64,000 nt of DNA from Acestrorhynchus altus. Lineage: Eukaryota; Chordata; Actinopteri; Characiformes; Acestrorhynchidae. Under the pieces are notes generated by a model. The model was given only the letters and a program-made list of their open reading frames with translations. It made no database searches and was not told where the DNA came from. A program made the position numbers and the translations under genes. Positions 20,627-33,257 of the stretch are shown piece by piece. The stretch is taken from NCBI GenBank assembly GCA_034509495.1, contig CM067518.1, positions 7,371,695 to 7,435,694 of the forward strand, read 5' to 3'. Position 1 is the stretch's first letter, and the number at the start of each line of letters is the position of its first letter.

Positions 20627-22030
20627 TAATTTTATGAAAATAATTATCTAACAAAGAAGATCCCTCCAGTGCTATTAGTATATTATGTTTTTTCTTCACA
20701 ATTTATGTGACAAAATTTATTTTAACCGGAACAACTGGTTACTTCAGTCAAGCAAGTTTTAAATTAATGTGGACTGAGAGGCTGCTGTTTAAAAAGGCCC
20801 CTGCTCCATAAACTACATCTTCAATTTTGATTAGTAGTGTATAGTTGGCCACATGGACAAAGAGGAAAGTTTTATGGTCAAATAAGATGAAGATTTTTGA
20901 TGGATTAAAGATGATACATTTAAGCCAAAGAACGCTGTACCTGTAACACTGTTAAACATGCATCATGTTTTGGGACTGGGGATCTCAGTGACTGGTGGAT
21001 CTCAAATGTCTGGTGTAATTTCTGGTATATAACAGGATAAGCATTGTTATTAAAGGGGACTTTCAATAATATTCGAAGTCCATTGTTGCAAAAGGTCCTG
21101 TATGTGTCCAATTAACTAAATTAATTAATTGATTTGTATCATATTCATCTGTTTGTATATTCAGTCTGATGTCTGGATTTGATCACAACTTGGCACAACA
21201 CTTCAGACAAGAAACTAACCCTACAATTTATCCACTATCACGCACACAAAGCGTCCAATTGTGACTTTTAATGGGTCTGCTCCTTGCTGACTTGCCACTA
21301 TCACTAAACAAGTTATTTTCCTCATCTTGTTTACTTTTCAGCACTGATGCTTTTTTCCTCTCCATTCTGCTGCTAGTTTAGTGCACAATTCACTTCCCAA
21401 TGTTCTTTCACGCCTACCTTAGCAATCACTCAGCTGTACAGAAAAGCCAGTTTTACATACAGCAGAGAGAAGAATTCAGAGAAGGTCTACATGAGTTGCA
21501 ACCACAGTGAGGCGTTCTCCAGGGATGACTCCCTTCACCGCACACATATGTGGCTATCTTTGCATTAAAATCCTATCTGCTGCTGAGACTGTCAATCCAT
21601 GCTGAAGAACCTTGGAGACCACTGCATATGCTACCAAGAAATAGCCTTGATTATATGAAGAGGATGAAAAGTAGGCCACAAACTGGACTCAACAGACTGT
21701 GATTACGTGCGAACAGTGCTAAAGGCGACATTTCCAAACACTTTCACAAATGGGTGAAAGGGTTTTTTAGCTTGAACGCATGATTTTGGGTAAAACGATA
21801 TACTTTGAAGCTTTGAAGCTCTTTGATACATGGTTCTTTAGAGAACCAGATTTGTAAAGGAGATACACCCACCATAAAGTTTAAAGGTAATTTAAAATGT
21901 CTTTAAACCTTTAAAATGTTAAACCTTTTTCATGAAAGGTTCTAATATTTGATCTCAGATGTGTAATATTACTCTACCTTATGAGTCAACATGCTTCTTT
22001 CACTTCTTGCATCCGTGTAACTAGATAGAT
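20624..22030. other. intergenic; weak MITE-like traces
   Basis: No gene. A 'ggttctttagagaacc' word near 21,832 resembles the foldback at the start of the window, but no element boundaries are clear. Confidence 0.45.
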
Positions 22031-22165
22031 GGACGGATATTCAGTGTCCATCATATTCAGTCTGTCCTGTTAGTGGCTCAGTGTGCTCAGTGTGGAGTTG
22101 TACAGTATGATCGCTGTTGGTACAAATGGCCACCTGTATGGCTCCTTGTTACAGTGGAGTTGGAA
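22030..22165 (-). repeat. LINE 3'-region fragment
   Basis: On the plus strand 'gttgtacagtatgatcgctg' followed by 'ccacctgtatggctccttgt' resembles the reverse of a CR1/L2-type LINE end (the LYSLxA...RRLW region). It is short and decayed. Confidence 0.4.
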
Positions 22166-22679
22166 GATACCAATTCTTACAAAATGCTTTTTAAGGTGTT
22201 AATAATACACACATATAATAATAAAATAATATAAAAGAGAGATGGAATTACATTAATTAATTTAAAGTTACATTTATTAATCAAAGACGAAGGAGCAAGG
22301 AGATCCAGAGGGCTGGGTCTCAAAAGATGTGTAGTGTAGTGTTGTAAAATGGTAGAGTGAGCAGGACATTAAAGACTTTCTCAACTTACTTAAATAGCTT
22401 TTGGCCCAAACAAGTAGTCTTTTCTATTTATCCTGTTATTTTGACATAAATGACCTAAAATCCATGTCTGTAAATGTCTGAAATTTTACCACACCACTGT
22501 AGACTCCTTATTTTGTTACAAATATTCCCAGACTTCCCAAATGTTCCCAGTTTTTCCTGGACACTGCAATCCTCTTTATTCCCAAACTAAGGTCTCCATG
22601 CCATGCACTGAGGTCATTAGGCTAACTCATTATTAGCCATGCAAGCACTTTACTGCTCTCTCTGTTGTGGTTGGTAATT

Positions 22680-23175
22680 GTTGCCTCCAGAGTGTCAAAC
22701 TTGCATGAATTAACAATTGGGCCAGCGGAGCGCGCTGCCGTCCGACAATCCACTGTCAGGTTGTAGGGTAGAAAGATGGCGTTTGCTGCGTGTGCTCGTC
22801 ATTGTCAGCAGATCCCTCTGAGAAAGAAGAGCGATGTAATGGCTCTCACTAAAAAACAGCCCCTGGCCTCAGGAAAGGGATTTGGGTGTCTGGAGACAAC
22901 CAGGGCCATATGGAGCGGGCTAAGATAGCAAGGCACACGTTCAGAATAATGGATGATGTGTCATGTTTCATGTTGCCGAGAAGCCATCAAGAGACTTGGT
23001 TCGGGGAAATCAAAAGACGTACATACAGTAAAAGCGACTGTTGCGGCATTTAAAGATTTCACTCGTTCTTCAACTCGCGGGGGCTCTTGGGTTTGCAGAG
23101 GCCGCTAATGGCACAATAATTTAAGGGGGTATCTTCATCTCCATTGTAAAGGTGGAATGGCAGTGAAAGATATCA
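22680..23175. promoter_or_regulatory. candidate conserved non-coding element 3
   Basis: About 500 bases of repeat-free, GC-raised sequence with CpGs ('ggccagcggagcgcgctgcc', 'cttcaactcgcgggggctct') and a TAAT-type word near 23,115. No ORF runs through it. It is one of the strongest textural candidates for an enhancer in the window. Confidence 0.4.
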
Positions 23176-24420
23176 GAAATGTTATTCTTTTTCTCCTCAA
23201 TAGTAGCTTTCATCAAACAAGCCTGTGCCCCTTAGGCATCTAGGCAAGTTTTATGATAACAGTTTTGATAAAGCACCACTCTGAAGGCTCAGTTAAACAC
23301 TGCTTTTTTTTTAGAGTAGCTAGTCTTTAACAAAAGTGGATGAACCTGAAAGATCATTTTTTTTCAATAATCACAGCACATTTAGTATAAAGTTGCATGG
23401 TACAAAAGCACAAGTTTTGTGGTAAAGAGAGCTGCTGGATTCTTAAAACACTGCAAATATAGGTATATTCATGGCAATCTGACTGTGCTTGAGATATATT
23501 ACAAACAAAAATAGGCCAAAATTTCCATCTCTGGATGTGTAAAGTTGGTACAGACATACCCCAAAAGACGTAATTACAGGGAAAGGTGGTCCTACAAAGT
23601 ATTGACATGGGGGGCTGAAGGGGGGCATGTCACACTTTTCAGAATTTTATTTGTAAAAAAAAACTCACTATTACTTCCATTACATAAAATCTTAATACAA
23701 TACAGTTGCATGACAAAAAATAATACTTGAATGCTTGAATACTTTTTCTTTTAGCTAGGTTTTAGTTTTAGTATAATTCATACATTAGTTTAGTAATATT
23801 GGTGTATATATATATATATATATATATACTGAGGATTCCAAATCTAAGGGAAGAAAGTAGTAAAAAGTCTTTTCTAGTAGAGACATACTCTTTTTTAATC
23901 CCCTTGATTTCAGAAGAAACAATGAATTATCATTCATGCCAGTACTGTCCATATAGTGTATAATGTCAGTAGTCAATACTCAAGATTTTAATATCAGTAT
24001 CAAAAAGTAGCATCATGTCATCTGTTATTAAATCAATCAACTGTGTCCAAATTTTGTTTAGTGTATGTAAACACTTTAGATGTGTTGACATTACAAACTC
24101 AGTAAAGTCAAGGAGGGCTGTTTTTTGTCTTATCATCCACATGTGCATGTGATTGAATACACACCATCTTTTTAATTTTTGATTTAATTTTGATATGATT
24201 TAATTGACTTTTATATTCAAAGTATCACCGTTTTCAATAAATCTGCTTAATGTAAAGCTTTCATACCAATTAAAGGTTTAGAAACCTTTTTTCTTAAGCG
24301 TACACCCTGAGGGGTAGCACCTCTGCTCCAGCACCAACCTGTGATTTGGCCATAAATATTCCAATAAACTAAACAACACTGCAACCTCACACATTTGCCA
24401 AGTCCAGCATATGGATGAGA
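23176..24420. other. AT-rich intergenic DNA
   Basis: Contains a (TA)n tract at about 23,803-23,828. No gene is seen. Confidence 0.5.
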
Positions 24421-24639
24421 GACGGATGAAAGGTGTCACAGCTTCATTTTCCAGCATTTTCTCACTCTGGGTCAGGTGTGGGGGGTCTGCTTTTCTTTTT
24501 AGCTGCAGGGACCTTTGTCTTTCCTTTTCTTTCTGCTTTCCTTCTTCATCTTTTTTTCACATCAGCTAAGTGTACCCCCCTCCCCAAACCACCACCATCA
24601 TCACCAATCCCCCCTACCCCAACCCAACCTACCTACCTG

Positions 24640-25110
24640 CCTGGGAGATAGGCCGATACACACCTCGGCCCACTCCCCCTGCCTGTGTCAGAGGCGCACT
24701 TAAGTGCTGTTGCCGATACCCATGAGTAAGCCCCATAAAAGCCGCCCCATCGCTGCGGCCGTTATTGTTTCTCGCGGATGATTGATTGATGGATGAGGGC
24801 TGACACTTCAATGAAGCCATTTCCACTGGCATCTCTATCCGATGATGTGCGGCGTATATTTTCTATCCACGCCTCATTGCTCGCTTGTGTCATTCCTGGA
24901 AGTTCATTTACACCATGTTCCCTGAAGGACCTTTCTTTCTTTCCTCCCTTCTTTTGCCCATCTCCATTTTTTTTTATCTCCCCCTGACTTGACTCTTCTT
25001 CCTTTTCATATTTTTTTTTCCACTTCTCCCCAGTGTCATAAACTAATGCTTTTGACGCTTGGTGGGGGCCCAGGAATAATTTGCACCGAGCGCTAAAAAA
25101 CAAAAGACAC
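24640..25110. promoter_or_regulatory. candidate conserved non-coding element 4
   Basis: The core 'aaagccgccccatcgctgcg' is followed by 'gatgattgattgatggatga', a PBX/HOX-like TGATTGAT word, then 'tctatccgatgatgtgcggc'. It is repeat-poor and CpG-containing. Open frames on both strands here have no recognisable domain. Confidence 0.4.
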
Positions 25111-25299
25111 AGAGAGGTTAGTTACAGAAAGGGTAGACCTGGCAGGATACCATGCTTTTTGCTTCATCTTCGCCAAACGCTTGCTGAGCCAGGACGGATA
25201 GAAAGAAAGTATCCACTAATGTACATCAAATGATTTGCTGCCATGCGATGAGGCAGAGTAGCGATATAGTCCATTGCTCCATTTTTTAAATCCAAATTG

Positions 25300-25730
25300 T
25301 TGTTTTAACAATTTCTCAAATGCTAGCACTAATGCGGAGAGGGGAGGGAGAGGGAGAGGGAGAAAGATGCCTTTTTGGAGACAATCTCTCATTTTTATCT
25401 CATATGGAGAGCAGATGGTAGGTCTGCATCAGTGCAGGAGGCTTTCTGGGATGACAGCCATGAGATTCCCCCTCAGGTGCCATTGGAGCCCTCATGCGCC
25501 GGGACTGTGATGGCTAGGACATGGCACCTCCTCGCTAAAGAATCACTCTCCGCTCGCCTCACTTTCTCACTTCATAATGGCGCCTGCTAACAACCTAATA
25601 TTTCAGAAAACGTGCGCGGGTGCGCTTGTGCAACTTTCTCCAGAGAGACCCTGTTCTCCATCCTCCTCTTTCTCGATTTCCTAAGGTTGGGTAGCATAAA
25701 TAAGATCTCATCACATTCCTTTCTTTGCTC
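25300..25730. promoter_or_regulatory. candidate conserved non-coding element 5
   Basis: A GC-raised island with 'tcaggtgccattggagccct' and 'gaaaacgtgcgcgggtgcgc', next to element 4. Two overlapping short frames show no known protein. Confidence 0.3.
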
Positions 25731-26247
25731 TATTTTAAATTAGCGCATTATGTCATTTTCTATAATGCAGAGAAGATGTAGTGGACTAATACATTTGGAT
25801 AAATGAAATATGATCATTAAGACGTGCAAGCCTCAGTATGGTGCACATGCCTAATAATATCAAAACATTTATTATTATGAACAAAAAGACAATTTCTCTG
25901 TACTAGTGGGCTGCTGTCATGAAATCACGAGGCACTAGAAACCCCTGTGCACCTACTCATTCATACAATTATCTAATCTGCTGACTGGGTGGCAACAGTA
26001 CAAAGTATAAAATAACGCAGACACAAGCCTGCAGTCCTGGTCCTGTTCACATCACCCATCTGACTGGAGGGAAAACATGATCTCAGTAATTTGGAGTGTG
26101 GCATGATTATTAGTGGCAGATTGGCTGAGAATCTGCTGCTGATCTACTCGGATTTTTATGCACAACAGTGGTGTAATAAGGAAAAACTCTCCAGTGAGCA
26201 GCATGGAGATGGATGAGATCTGTGGATGCATGAGAGAGCTCATGTGC

Positions 26248-26889
26248 AAAATCACTACTGAAAATGGTTCTGAAGGTAGCTCTGCCTCTGAGGCAGAACA
26301 AATGCAATTGGTTGAGAGAATAACCAACTACAATAACCAGTAGATGGAGCTTTAGAGACATGTAAGCTTTATATGTGGATGAAAGGTGTGTGATTCAGTT
26401 TGAGATGATGTTTTTTGTTTTTTTATGAAGAATTTATTTTTTATAGTGCTGATTTCTCAGAAAGGTACCTGGAATACTAACCAGCTAGATTGTAAAGCAG
26501 CATTTCACAGCATGCCGGCACAGAGAGGACCATGTTTTCATGTGACAGTGTTATGTGCACTCCCTAGTGGTGTGTGCCAGTTACTGAAGTGACATGCAGT
26601 TAGGAGAAGATTGCATAGAAACTGTGGAATGCCTTAGAAGCTACCTAGCTAGTTTTCTAGGCAGATTTCTGAGATCGACACCATATAAAAATAATCTATT
26701 AGAAAGAAACGCTAATTCTCAAACTGAGTTGCTTACCTTTCATCCACACCTAAAGATCTGAAGAGCAGATACACATTTCTAAAGCTCTGTCTAATACTTA
26801 TTTTAGTTGGTTATTCTCTGAACCGATTGCATTTGTTTTGCCTCAGAGGCAGAGCTGCCTTCAGAACAGTTTTGAGCAGTGATTTATGG
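26248..26889. repeat. long inverted repeat (family F3)
   Basis: Arm 26248-26405 and arm 26717-26889 are reverse complements with scattered mismatches. Shared words include 'agctctgcctctgaggca' and 'agagaataaccaacta'. A single arm of the same family lies at 31210-31362. The layout suggests a foldback transposon with arms of about 160 bases. Confidence 0.75.
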
Positions 26890-26949
26890 ACAAGAGTGGT
26901 AGACACAGAATGGACACAATGAGTTGAGCGGACAAAAGGGTTACAGTAT

Positions 26950-27640
26950 CTCAAATTTCCACTCTGTTCGATTGTAATGAGCAGAAAAGCATCCCAGAAT
27001 ACATATGTTGAACCTTGAGACAAATGCACTACAGCAGAACACCAAAACAGGTTCTACTTCTGTCAGCCAAGAACAGGGGCAACAAAAATAGGCACACCAT
27101 GGGCACACACTCACCAAAACTGGACAGCTGGAATGTAGTTTGGCCTGAAGACACTGGATTTCTGCTGAGGCACACACAATTCCTCGCCAACAGCTTGAAT
27201 CTGTGGACTCAATCTTTGTGTCTGCAGTGCAGGCTGGTGCAGATGGTGAAATGATGTGGGGAAGGTTTTCTTGGCACACTTTGGGCCTGTTAATACCAAT
27301 CAATCATCTTCTGATTGCCATAGCCTATTTGAATATTGTTGCTGACCATGTGCATCCCTTCAAGACAACAGTTTACCTTCTAATATCTTCTTGTCTTCTA
27401 ATGGCTACTTACAGCATGATAATGCACCTTGTTACAAAGCAAAATATCAAACTAATTCCATGAACATGACAATACATTCAAGGTCCTTTGATGGGCTTCC
27501 TAGTAATTGGATATGAATGAAATGATTTAAGTGATTAAATGGAAGATTGACAGCATCAAGCATCTACAGGATTTGCTTGTGGGAATCCTGTCAACATGAA
27601 CCAGCATCTCAAAGTTATGTATCAATGTTTTAAAATATAT
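26950..27640 (+). pseudogene. Tc1-like transposase relic C
   Basis: Plus-strand traces of a fish Tc1 transposase occur in the right order: 'ctgtcagccaagaacagggg', 'ctggatttctgctgaggcac', 'tttcttggcacactttgggc', 'attgttgctgaccatgtgca' and 'tacagcatgataatgcacct' (the D-N-A motif region). Stops and frameshifts are frequent. The same family is present on the minus strand at 41,990-42,680. Confidence 0.85.
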
Positions 27641-27839
27641 ATTTTCATAATATATATAATAATCAAATCCCTCATGTGACATCTAAGGGTTCAATAGACT
27701 AGATGCACCTTCTACTGACCCTATGGCTTCTACTGTAGCAGGAGACATTCCCTGGAATTGCCACTGTTTTATTTGTTTTAGCAGAACTATGAAACAGACT
27801 CTTTTTTTCAGCAGTACTTTGGAAATGCAGGCCGTTCCA

Positions 27840-28095
27840 GAAGCCTCCTGCTTTTTTCTGATGACTCGACCCTCTGTCCTCACTCCCTCGCCAGAGAGTG
27901 GGAGATGAAGAGGCTCATAAGTGGAGGGAAAGTAGTCTCCCCTCCTATATTTATACATTACGCCCAGGCCTCCCCTGCTGAGAGCCAGAGAGAGCGGAGA
28001 GCAGGACAGAAGCGCAGATTGGGCCCTCGTGAATATTTCCCTGCCGTCTCCATCCGCCAAGTCATCCTTTATCAGTAATCACCACAGAGGGCAGT
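27840..28095. promoter_or_regulatory. candidate conserved non-coding element 6
   Basis: Repeat-free GC-raised stretch with words such as 'atacattacgcccaggcctc' and 'cctgccgtctccatccgcca'. Proposed from texture only. Confidence 0.3.
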
Positions 28096-28790
28096 GCACC
28101 ACTCGTTTGGGAGAGGATGACCTCCCGAGCCTGAAGAGCTGGCGGACAGTGGGGCTATCCATAATAGAGGAGTGCATTGTGGCTTGCAACTATGGGAGGA
28201 GCCAGAACTCACGGCCACTAGTCTTGAAGTGCAGCAAGCCAGGGATCCATAGGAACAGTACTGTTGATGGTGCAAAGAAGTGTATTATGGGTAGCTAAAA
28301 AGGGAGGATCCTGCAGTCTTAGCCACTCATATTGAAGTGCAGATAGAAATAGCTACAACATTTTAGGCCCAGAGAATAAGGATGGTTAAAAGGGGGTGGT
28401 TAATGGCAAACTCAGAGCAGCATGGGTAGTTACAGAGTGCTGAAAGCAAATAGTACAAAGAAGTGCTTTATGGGTGGATGAAGTGCAAAGAGCTAAAGGA
28501 ACAACTCAGAAGATACTTTTCTATTAAAGGCTTAGAAACTTGGGTTAAGGGATGTCAAAGAATACAGAGAACAATAGAAACTGATTATATACATTTTCTT
28601 ATTCACATCAAATTTCACACCTATAAGAGTCACCTTTATTCAGTTCTGCTCACAACCCCTGGCCCCTTGAGCTGTAAAGCACAAACATGGCCTACAGCAC
28701 TACCAAGTAAAAAAAACAAAAATCATAGAGATGATAAATTGTTGAAGCAAAATTGATGCAATTAGATAGTAAGGTTCATATTTTAATTGC
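28096..28790. other. intergenic, nothing assigned
   Basis: No gene is seen. The phrases 'aagtgcattatgggta' recur loosely at 28,160-28,480, perhaps a decayed short repeat. Confidence 0.4.
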
Positions 28791-28795
28791 AAATG

Positions 28796-28902
28796 TGTGT
28801 AGAGGTTTTCTCTGTTTGATGACACAGAATTTCTCTATTTTGGGTAAATTGATATAAGCAGATGATTATGATGATGATGATGAGGAGGATGATTAACAAC
28901 AA

Positions 28903-28975
<73 letters not shown>

Positions 28976-29082
28976 TTGTTGTTAATCATCCTCCTCATCA
29001 TCATCATCATAATCATCTGCTTATATCAATTTACCCAAAATAGAGAAATTCTGTGTCATCAAACAGAGAAAACCTCTACACA
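28796..29082. repeat. perfect palindrome with no spacer
   Basis: The outer arms 28796-28904 and 28974-29082 (109 bases each) are exact reverse complements. They meet through (AAT)12 on the left and (ATT)11 on the right, so the only asymmetry is one trinucleotide unit. As a result the same peptide frame appears on both strands. A further (ATT)n run follows at 29,083-29,117. Confidence 0.97.
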
Positions 29083-29196
29083 TTATTATTATTATTATTT
29101 TTATTATTATTATTATAATGCGTATAATGTTCATGAAAAATTATAATTAAGCAACTTCTGAATTACCATTGAATTCTCAGCAATTTTTATACCCAA

Positions 29197-29570
29197 ACCC
29201 TGCATTCATACTGGCATGTGGCCTATGTACAAGGTCCGGCTTCCAACAAGAAAATGTTATAATGTTATAGCCATTTTTCAGAATTATATATATATATATA
29301 TATATATATGGTATTGATATAATTAAAAATAAATAAATAATTATAATTAATTGAATAAAGAAGAACCAGCAGTTATGAGCCTGTTAAGCACCACACTGCT
29401 GAGACTACAAATGAAATGCTGGTATGAGCAAAAAGCAGAAGCAGAATGGTTGCTTGTCACTCTGTCGCAATGTCGCTTGCCAGTTGTCACTAAATCGCGG
29501 CTACAAATTGTGTACTCTCATAGGAAATGACTGGTTGTTTGTCACTCTGTTGCCTGTATGAATGCAGGGT
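29197..29570. mobile_element. MITE with 20-bp terminal inverted repeats
   Basis: The left end 'accctgcattcatactggca' (29197-29216) and the right end 'tgcctgtatgaatgcagggt' (29551-29570) are inverted copies with one mismatch. Both are followed inward by decayed 'gtcactctgtcgc'-type words. A (TA)n run at 29,285-29,308 lies inside. No certain target duplication is seen. Confidence 0.7.
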
Positions 29571-29704
29571 AAGAGTTAATTCCAAGCACTTTGACTATTA
29601 TTGGCCAAAATTCAACCTGACTCCCAGATGTGTTAGAGTTGGAGAATCAATTTTGGAATCAACATCTCATTACTATTGCAGGTAAACAATTGAAACAACA
29701 GTGG

Positions 29705-30030
29705 AGATTCAGTGTATTGGGACACCTGCTTATTCATAATTTCTTCTGAAATAAATTGATTTATTTCTATTTGGTGACAAGCGTAAGTGATGTCAGGATG
29801 TTGCATGTTCACTGCCATACCTCAACCCCAACTTCCGACTCATTCCAGAAACATTGGATGGAGCACCATCACTTTAAAGAACACAGTTCCACTGCTCTAC
29901 AGCTCAATGTTGGGAGCTTTGTTGCCCTCTAGCCAACACCTGGCATTAGGCATAGTGTCAATGAGTTCATATTCATCTTCTCCTATTCTATTGACAAAAC
30001 TTCTGTGTGTCTGTGTCAGCAACATAACAT
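29705..30030. mobile_element. internally deleted Tc1-like element (copy 2)
   Basis: It starts 'gtattgggacacctgcttat', keeps 'aacacagttccactgctcta' and 'ccaacacctggcattaggca', and shares the order and deletion junctions of 18885-19330. Confidence 0.65.
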
Positions 30031-30039
30031 TTAAATTAA

Positions 30040-31205
30040 AGCTCAATTTTGAAAATGGATATTTTATTAAAACTGGAGGATATAAAGTAAATGATATATC
30101 AATATCTGTTACAACCTTCAAATACCTGCCTCAAGCCATGAGCTGAGGTGGCAAGTAAAGAAGTACTAGTACTTCCTTACATTACTTAAGTACATTTCTG
30201 TACTTTACATGAGTATTTCCATCATTTAATACCTTTCACTTCTACTGTTGATTCTGCTCTTAGTGAATCTATATTGGTGAAAGCACAGCCATGCTGCTCT
30301 TAGTGAACCTGAATCAGTGAACTTAGTGAACTGATACACAAAAAATTGTTAAATCACAATTTTAACGTACTCAGTATGGACGAATCAATTATCTTAACTC
30401 TGTTTTCAAACAAGGACTCACTCTTTTCAAACTGCCGTCAGAAACACTGAGGAGCTTTACACACCTGCCTTTCCCAGTCTGACTGGATGACACTGACAGA
30501 GGTCAACATTTCTCTGGTTCTCAAGAAAATTGTATGTTTTTGCCATGAGTGTTTTAAAATCTGTAAATAAATGGAAGCAATCTTAGATTATTCTTAGAAA
30601 ACTCGTTGCACAGGAGAGGGCTGGCATCATTTCACATTTTGCTAATTTAAAAGGACTTGATTTGATATACCTGTGACACTAAACGGGATAAAGAAATACT
30701 ACAAAACACTGTCAAAATGAAGGCCTGCGTGAAAGGAGAGGAAAAGACATTGGTGTTAATCACATGTTCAAGGTTTCAGAGCTGAGAATGCAGTACATCA
30801 TCACATTTATCATCTGTGGGATGAATATGAAAATACCATATTTAGTATATTAATTGTTAATTTACATTAGTGTAGAAACAAAATGATTATGATACAGATG
30901 AATTTGCTGTTCCAGCACAAACCATTATTTATGCTCAGTGGGTGCGAATATCATTAAATGGAATTTAACATTTTTGTAAAAAATACTTCTACTTCTCCTT
31001 TTTTGCTTTTAATACATTTATGAGTCATATTAAATATTTTTGCTCAAGCAATAAATGTGAAACAATTCAATTTCAAGTTGAGTTTAAAAATGGAATTCAA
31101 GGCCTCCTTAGTGTGACACTGATACCTGAAAATATTGTTTTTTGTACACCCTTAGAAACTAGGGTTTTTTTTATTATTATATCAAAATAATTTCTTACAA
31201 GCAAC
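30040..31205. other. AT-rich intergenic DNA
   Basis: No gene or assigned repeat. A short duplicated phrase 'gctgctcttagtgaa' occurs near 30,250-30,310. Confidence 0.45.
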
Positions 31206-31209
31206 AAAA

Positions 31210-31362
31210 TCTCAAACTGAATTGCACCCTTTATGCATTGTATCTAAACACACAGCTTTGAGGAGCAGAAAGCTCCACCTACTGGTTATTTTAATTGGTT
31301 ATTGTCTCAGAGGTAGAGCTGGCTGCAGATCTGTTTTGAGGAGTGACTTTGCACACAAGCTA
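31210..31362. repeat. single arm of repeat family F3
   Basis: 'tctcaaactgaattgcac' through 'ggttattgtctcagaggtag' matches the right arm at 26717-26889 in the same orientation. The partner arm is absent. Confidence 0.6.
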
Positions 31363-31364
31363 TT

Positions 31365-32225
31365 TTGAGAAATTAGAATAGGACAGTTGACCTGATGTGT
31401 TTTTGATGTACTTTATAAAACAGCCTAATGCTTTTGGTCATTTAAGCTCTTTGCAGTACGATTCTTGCTACGTTCATGGTCATGTGTAATAAACTGACAC
31501 ATCAGCTTGTTACATGTTTGTGGTTTTCTTATGAGGCTGCCAGTAGAATGAGTTTGGTTCAGTTTACCAGTGTTTGGTCACATGAAGGAAAATTGAAAAT
31601 TTCATTAAAAATCTCTGTAATTCAGAATATACTGTGAGATTTTAGAAAAGAATGAATTCAAAACAAAATGTCCTGCGTTGGGTTTAACACAGGGGGTGAT
31701 ACCAGTGATTTTTCAAAATCCCAATATTTTATGGTGCAGTTTTATGCAGATCTATAGTGTCATAGAAAATTAATTGTAGACCTAATTTCAAGTAAGGCCA
31801 ATACATTGAATTAGCTTGATTGTAGCACCAGTGTAGAAATGTTCATTTTTTACTCATTAATAAATTCTTAATTCAGAGAATTCAGAAAGTAAATGTGTCA
31901 GTTTATGGTAAAAAAAAAAAAAGACATTCATTTGCCTCAGAGAAATCCAGCATAAACTCCAAATTGGGGAATGACACTTACTAATGAAGCGTGACTTCAG
32001 AGGCCTGTAGGCATATGGTCTTTGGGTATTTATAAAAGGCAGAGTGGCTTTTCAATCTCACATGCTCTAAGTGCAATTCTGATTTATTTACAGAAGTTGA
32101 GAAAAAAAACGTGCATTTCCAAGGTATGTTAATCAGCTGTGGAAGGTTACAATTCAGGGCTCTTTATTGTTTTTTCAGCTTGCTCGGTGAGTACTTTGCG
32201 GTTTAGAAGTGAATTTGAGCTTGAG
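31365..32225. other. intergenic, nothing assigned
   Basis: AT-rich, no gene. Confidence 0.45.
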
Positions 32226-33035
32226 GCTGCGTTTATTTGCATTCAGGGACCAAGTATTGATTTCAAGCACACCCCTATGATCTGCAGTACCGTCCCCTGT
32301 GTCAGCCCCCTGCTGGAAAAGGAGGCTGCCTCTACAGCTAGGCGTCTGCTACAGCTAGAGCAATCCCCTGCATGGGCTAATGCGCCTTGACACTGAATAC
32401 TACACATACCCGAAACGAGGAGCCGCAAATTGGGTTATGTGTCTTTACCTGCCGGTAATCCGGTTGATAAGCACTATGCATGTAGATCTCCAGGGGATGG
32501 GTGGGAAAGGGAATGAAATTACTGCTAGCAGGGCTGGAGACTCCAAAGTCTGGGAAAAAAAGGCTTCTGTAGCTTGCAGGAGGCAGCTCTCCCTAACAAA
32601 CGTACATAAAAAAGACAAAAAGGAAAGGGCCTGCTTGACTCCTCAACCATGTAATGGCATTAGCTGTGCTAATGGTTTGTATGGAGAAGCAGGTAAAGGG
32701 GAGATGAATGAGCCTGCTTGAATGAGGAGAAAGCATGTTGTGGAAGGTTTTGGGGGCTTGTGTGGAGGTGGGCGGGAGAGCTTGAGTGAGATATCATCCA
32801 TCTACACTTCAGAAACGCTGTCTTTATCTCTTTTTTCCTTCCTCCCCGCCTTCCCTCGATTGCTTTTTCTTTAGGATGGGTATGCATTCACCTGTGAAAT
32901 CGCACTGGACTGCAGAGCGGCCTGGCTGTCGTAAATAAAGAACAAAGGCTAAAGAGATTCAGCTGTCCATCAGCTTGGCTGGCTGTACGATTATCTCAAA
33001 GAACAGTGTTTTGGAGTCGGGAACTGGTGTCAGTT
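32225..33035. promoter_or_regulatory. candidate conserved non-coding elements 7
   Basis: Two repeat-poor blocks: 32,225-32,490 ('ttacctgccggtaatccggt', 'acccgaaacgaggagccgca') and 32,690-33,030 ('ggactgcagagcggcctggc', 'ttggctggctgtacgattat'). Neither encodes a recognisable protein. Confidence 0.35.
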
Positions 33036-33183
33036 TAATGCCTACTGATTCACAAATGACACGTTTATACAGCAAATTATGTAGCAGTTCAAAAATACAC
33101 TATTGTCTCTTAAGCTTCCAAGCATAGATTTCAAATGGACCTTTTTATTATGAAAAAACAAATTTAATCTCAACCCAACACAC

Positions 33184-33255
<72 letters not shown>
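33184..33255. repeat. (TA)n(GT)n compound microsatellite
   Basis: A short TA run is followed by about 26 GT units. It directly abuts a copy of repeat family F1. Confidence 0.95.

Positions 33256-33257
<2 letters not shown>

Noticed and set aside
24762..25103. 113-codon minus-strand frame
   Set aside because: Lys/Glu-rich low-complexity translation of a pyrimidine-rich stretch, with no splice or start context and no recognised domain.
26941..27303. 120-codon minus-strand frame
   Set aside because: It is the antisense of a plus-strand Tc1 transposase relic.
28783..29146. Identical Ile-rich peptides predicted on both strands
   Set aside because: They are the two strands of one palindrome with an ATT repeat core, not two genes.
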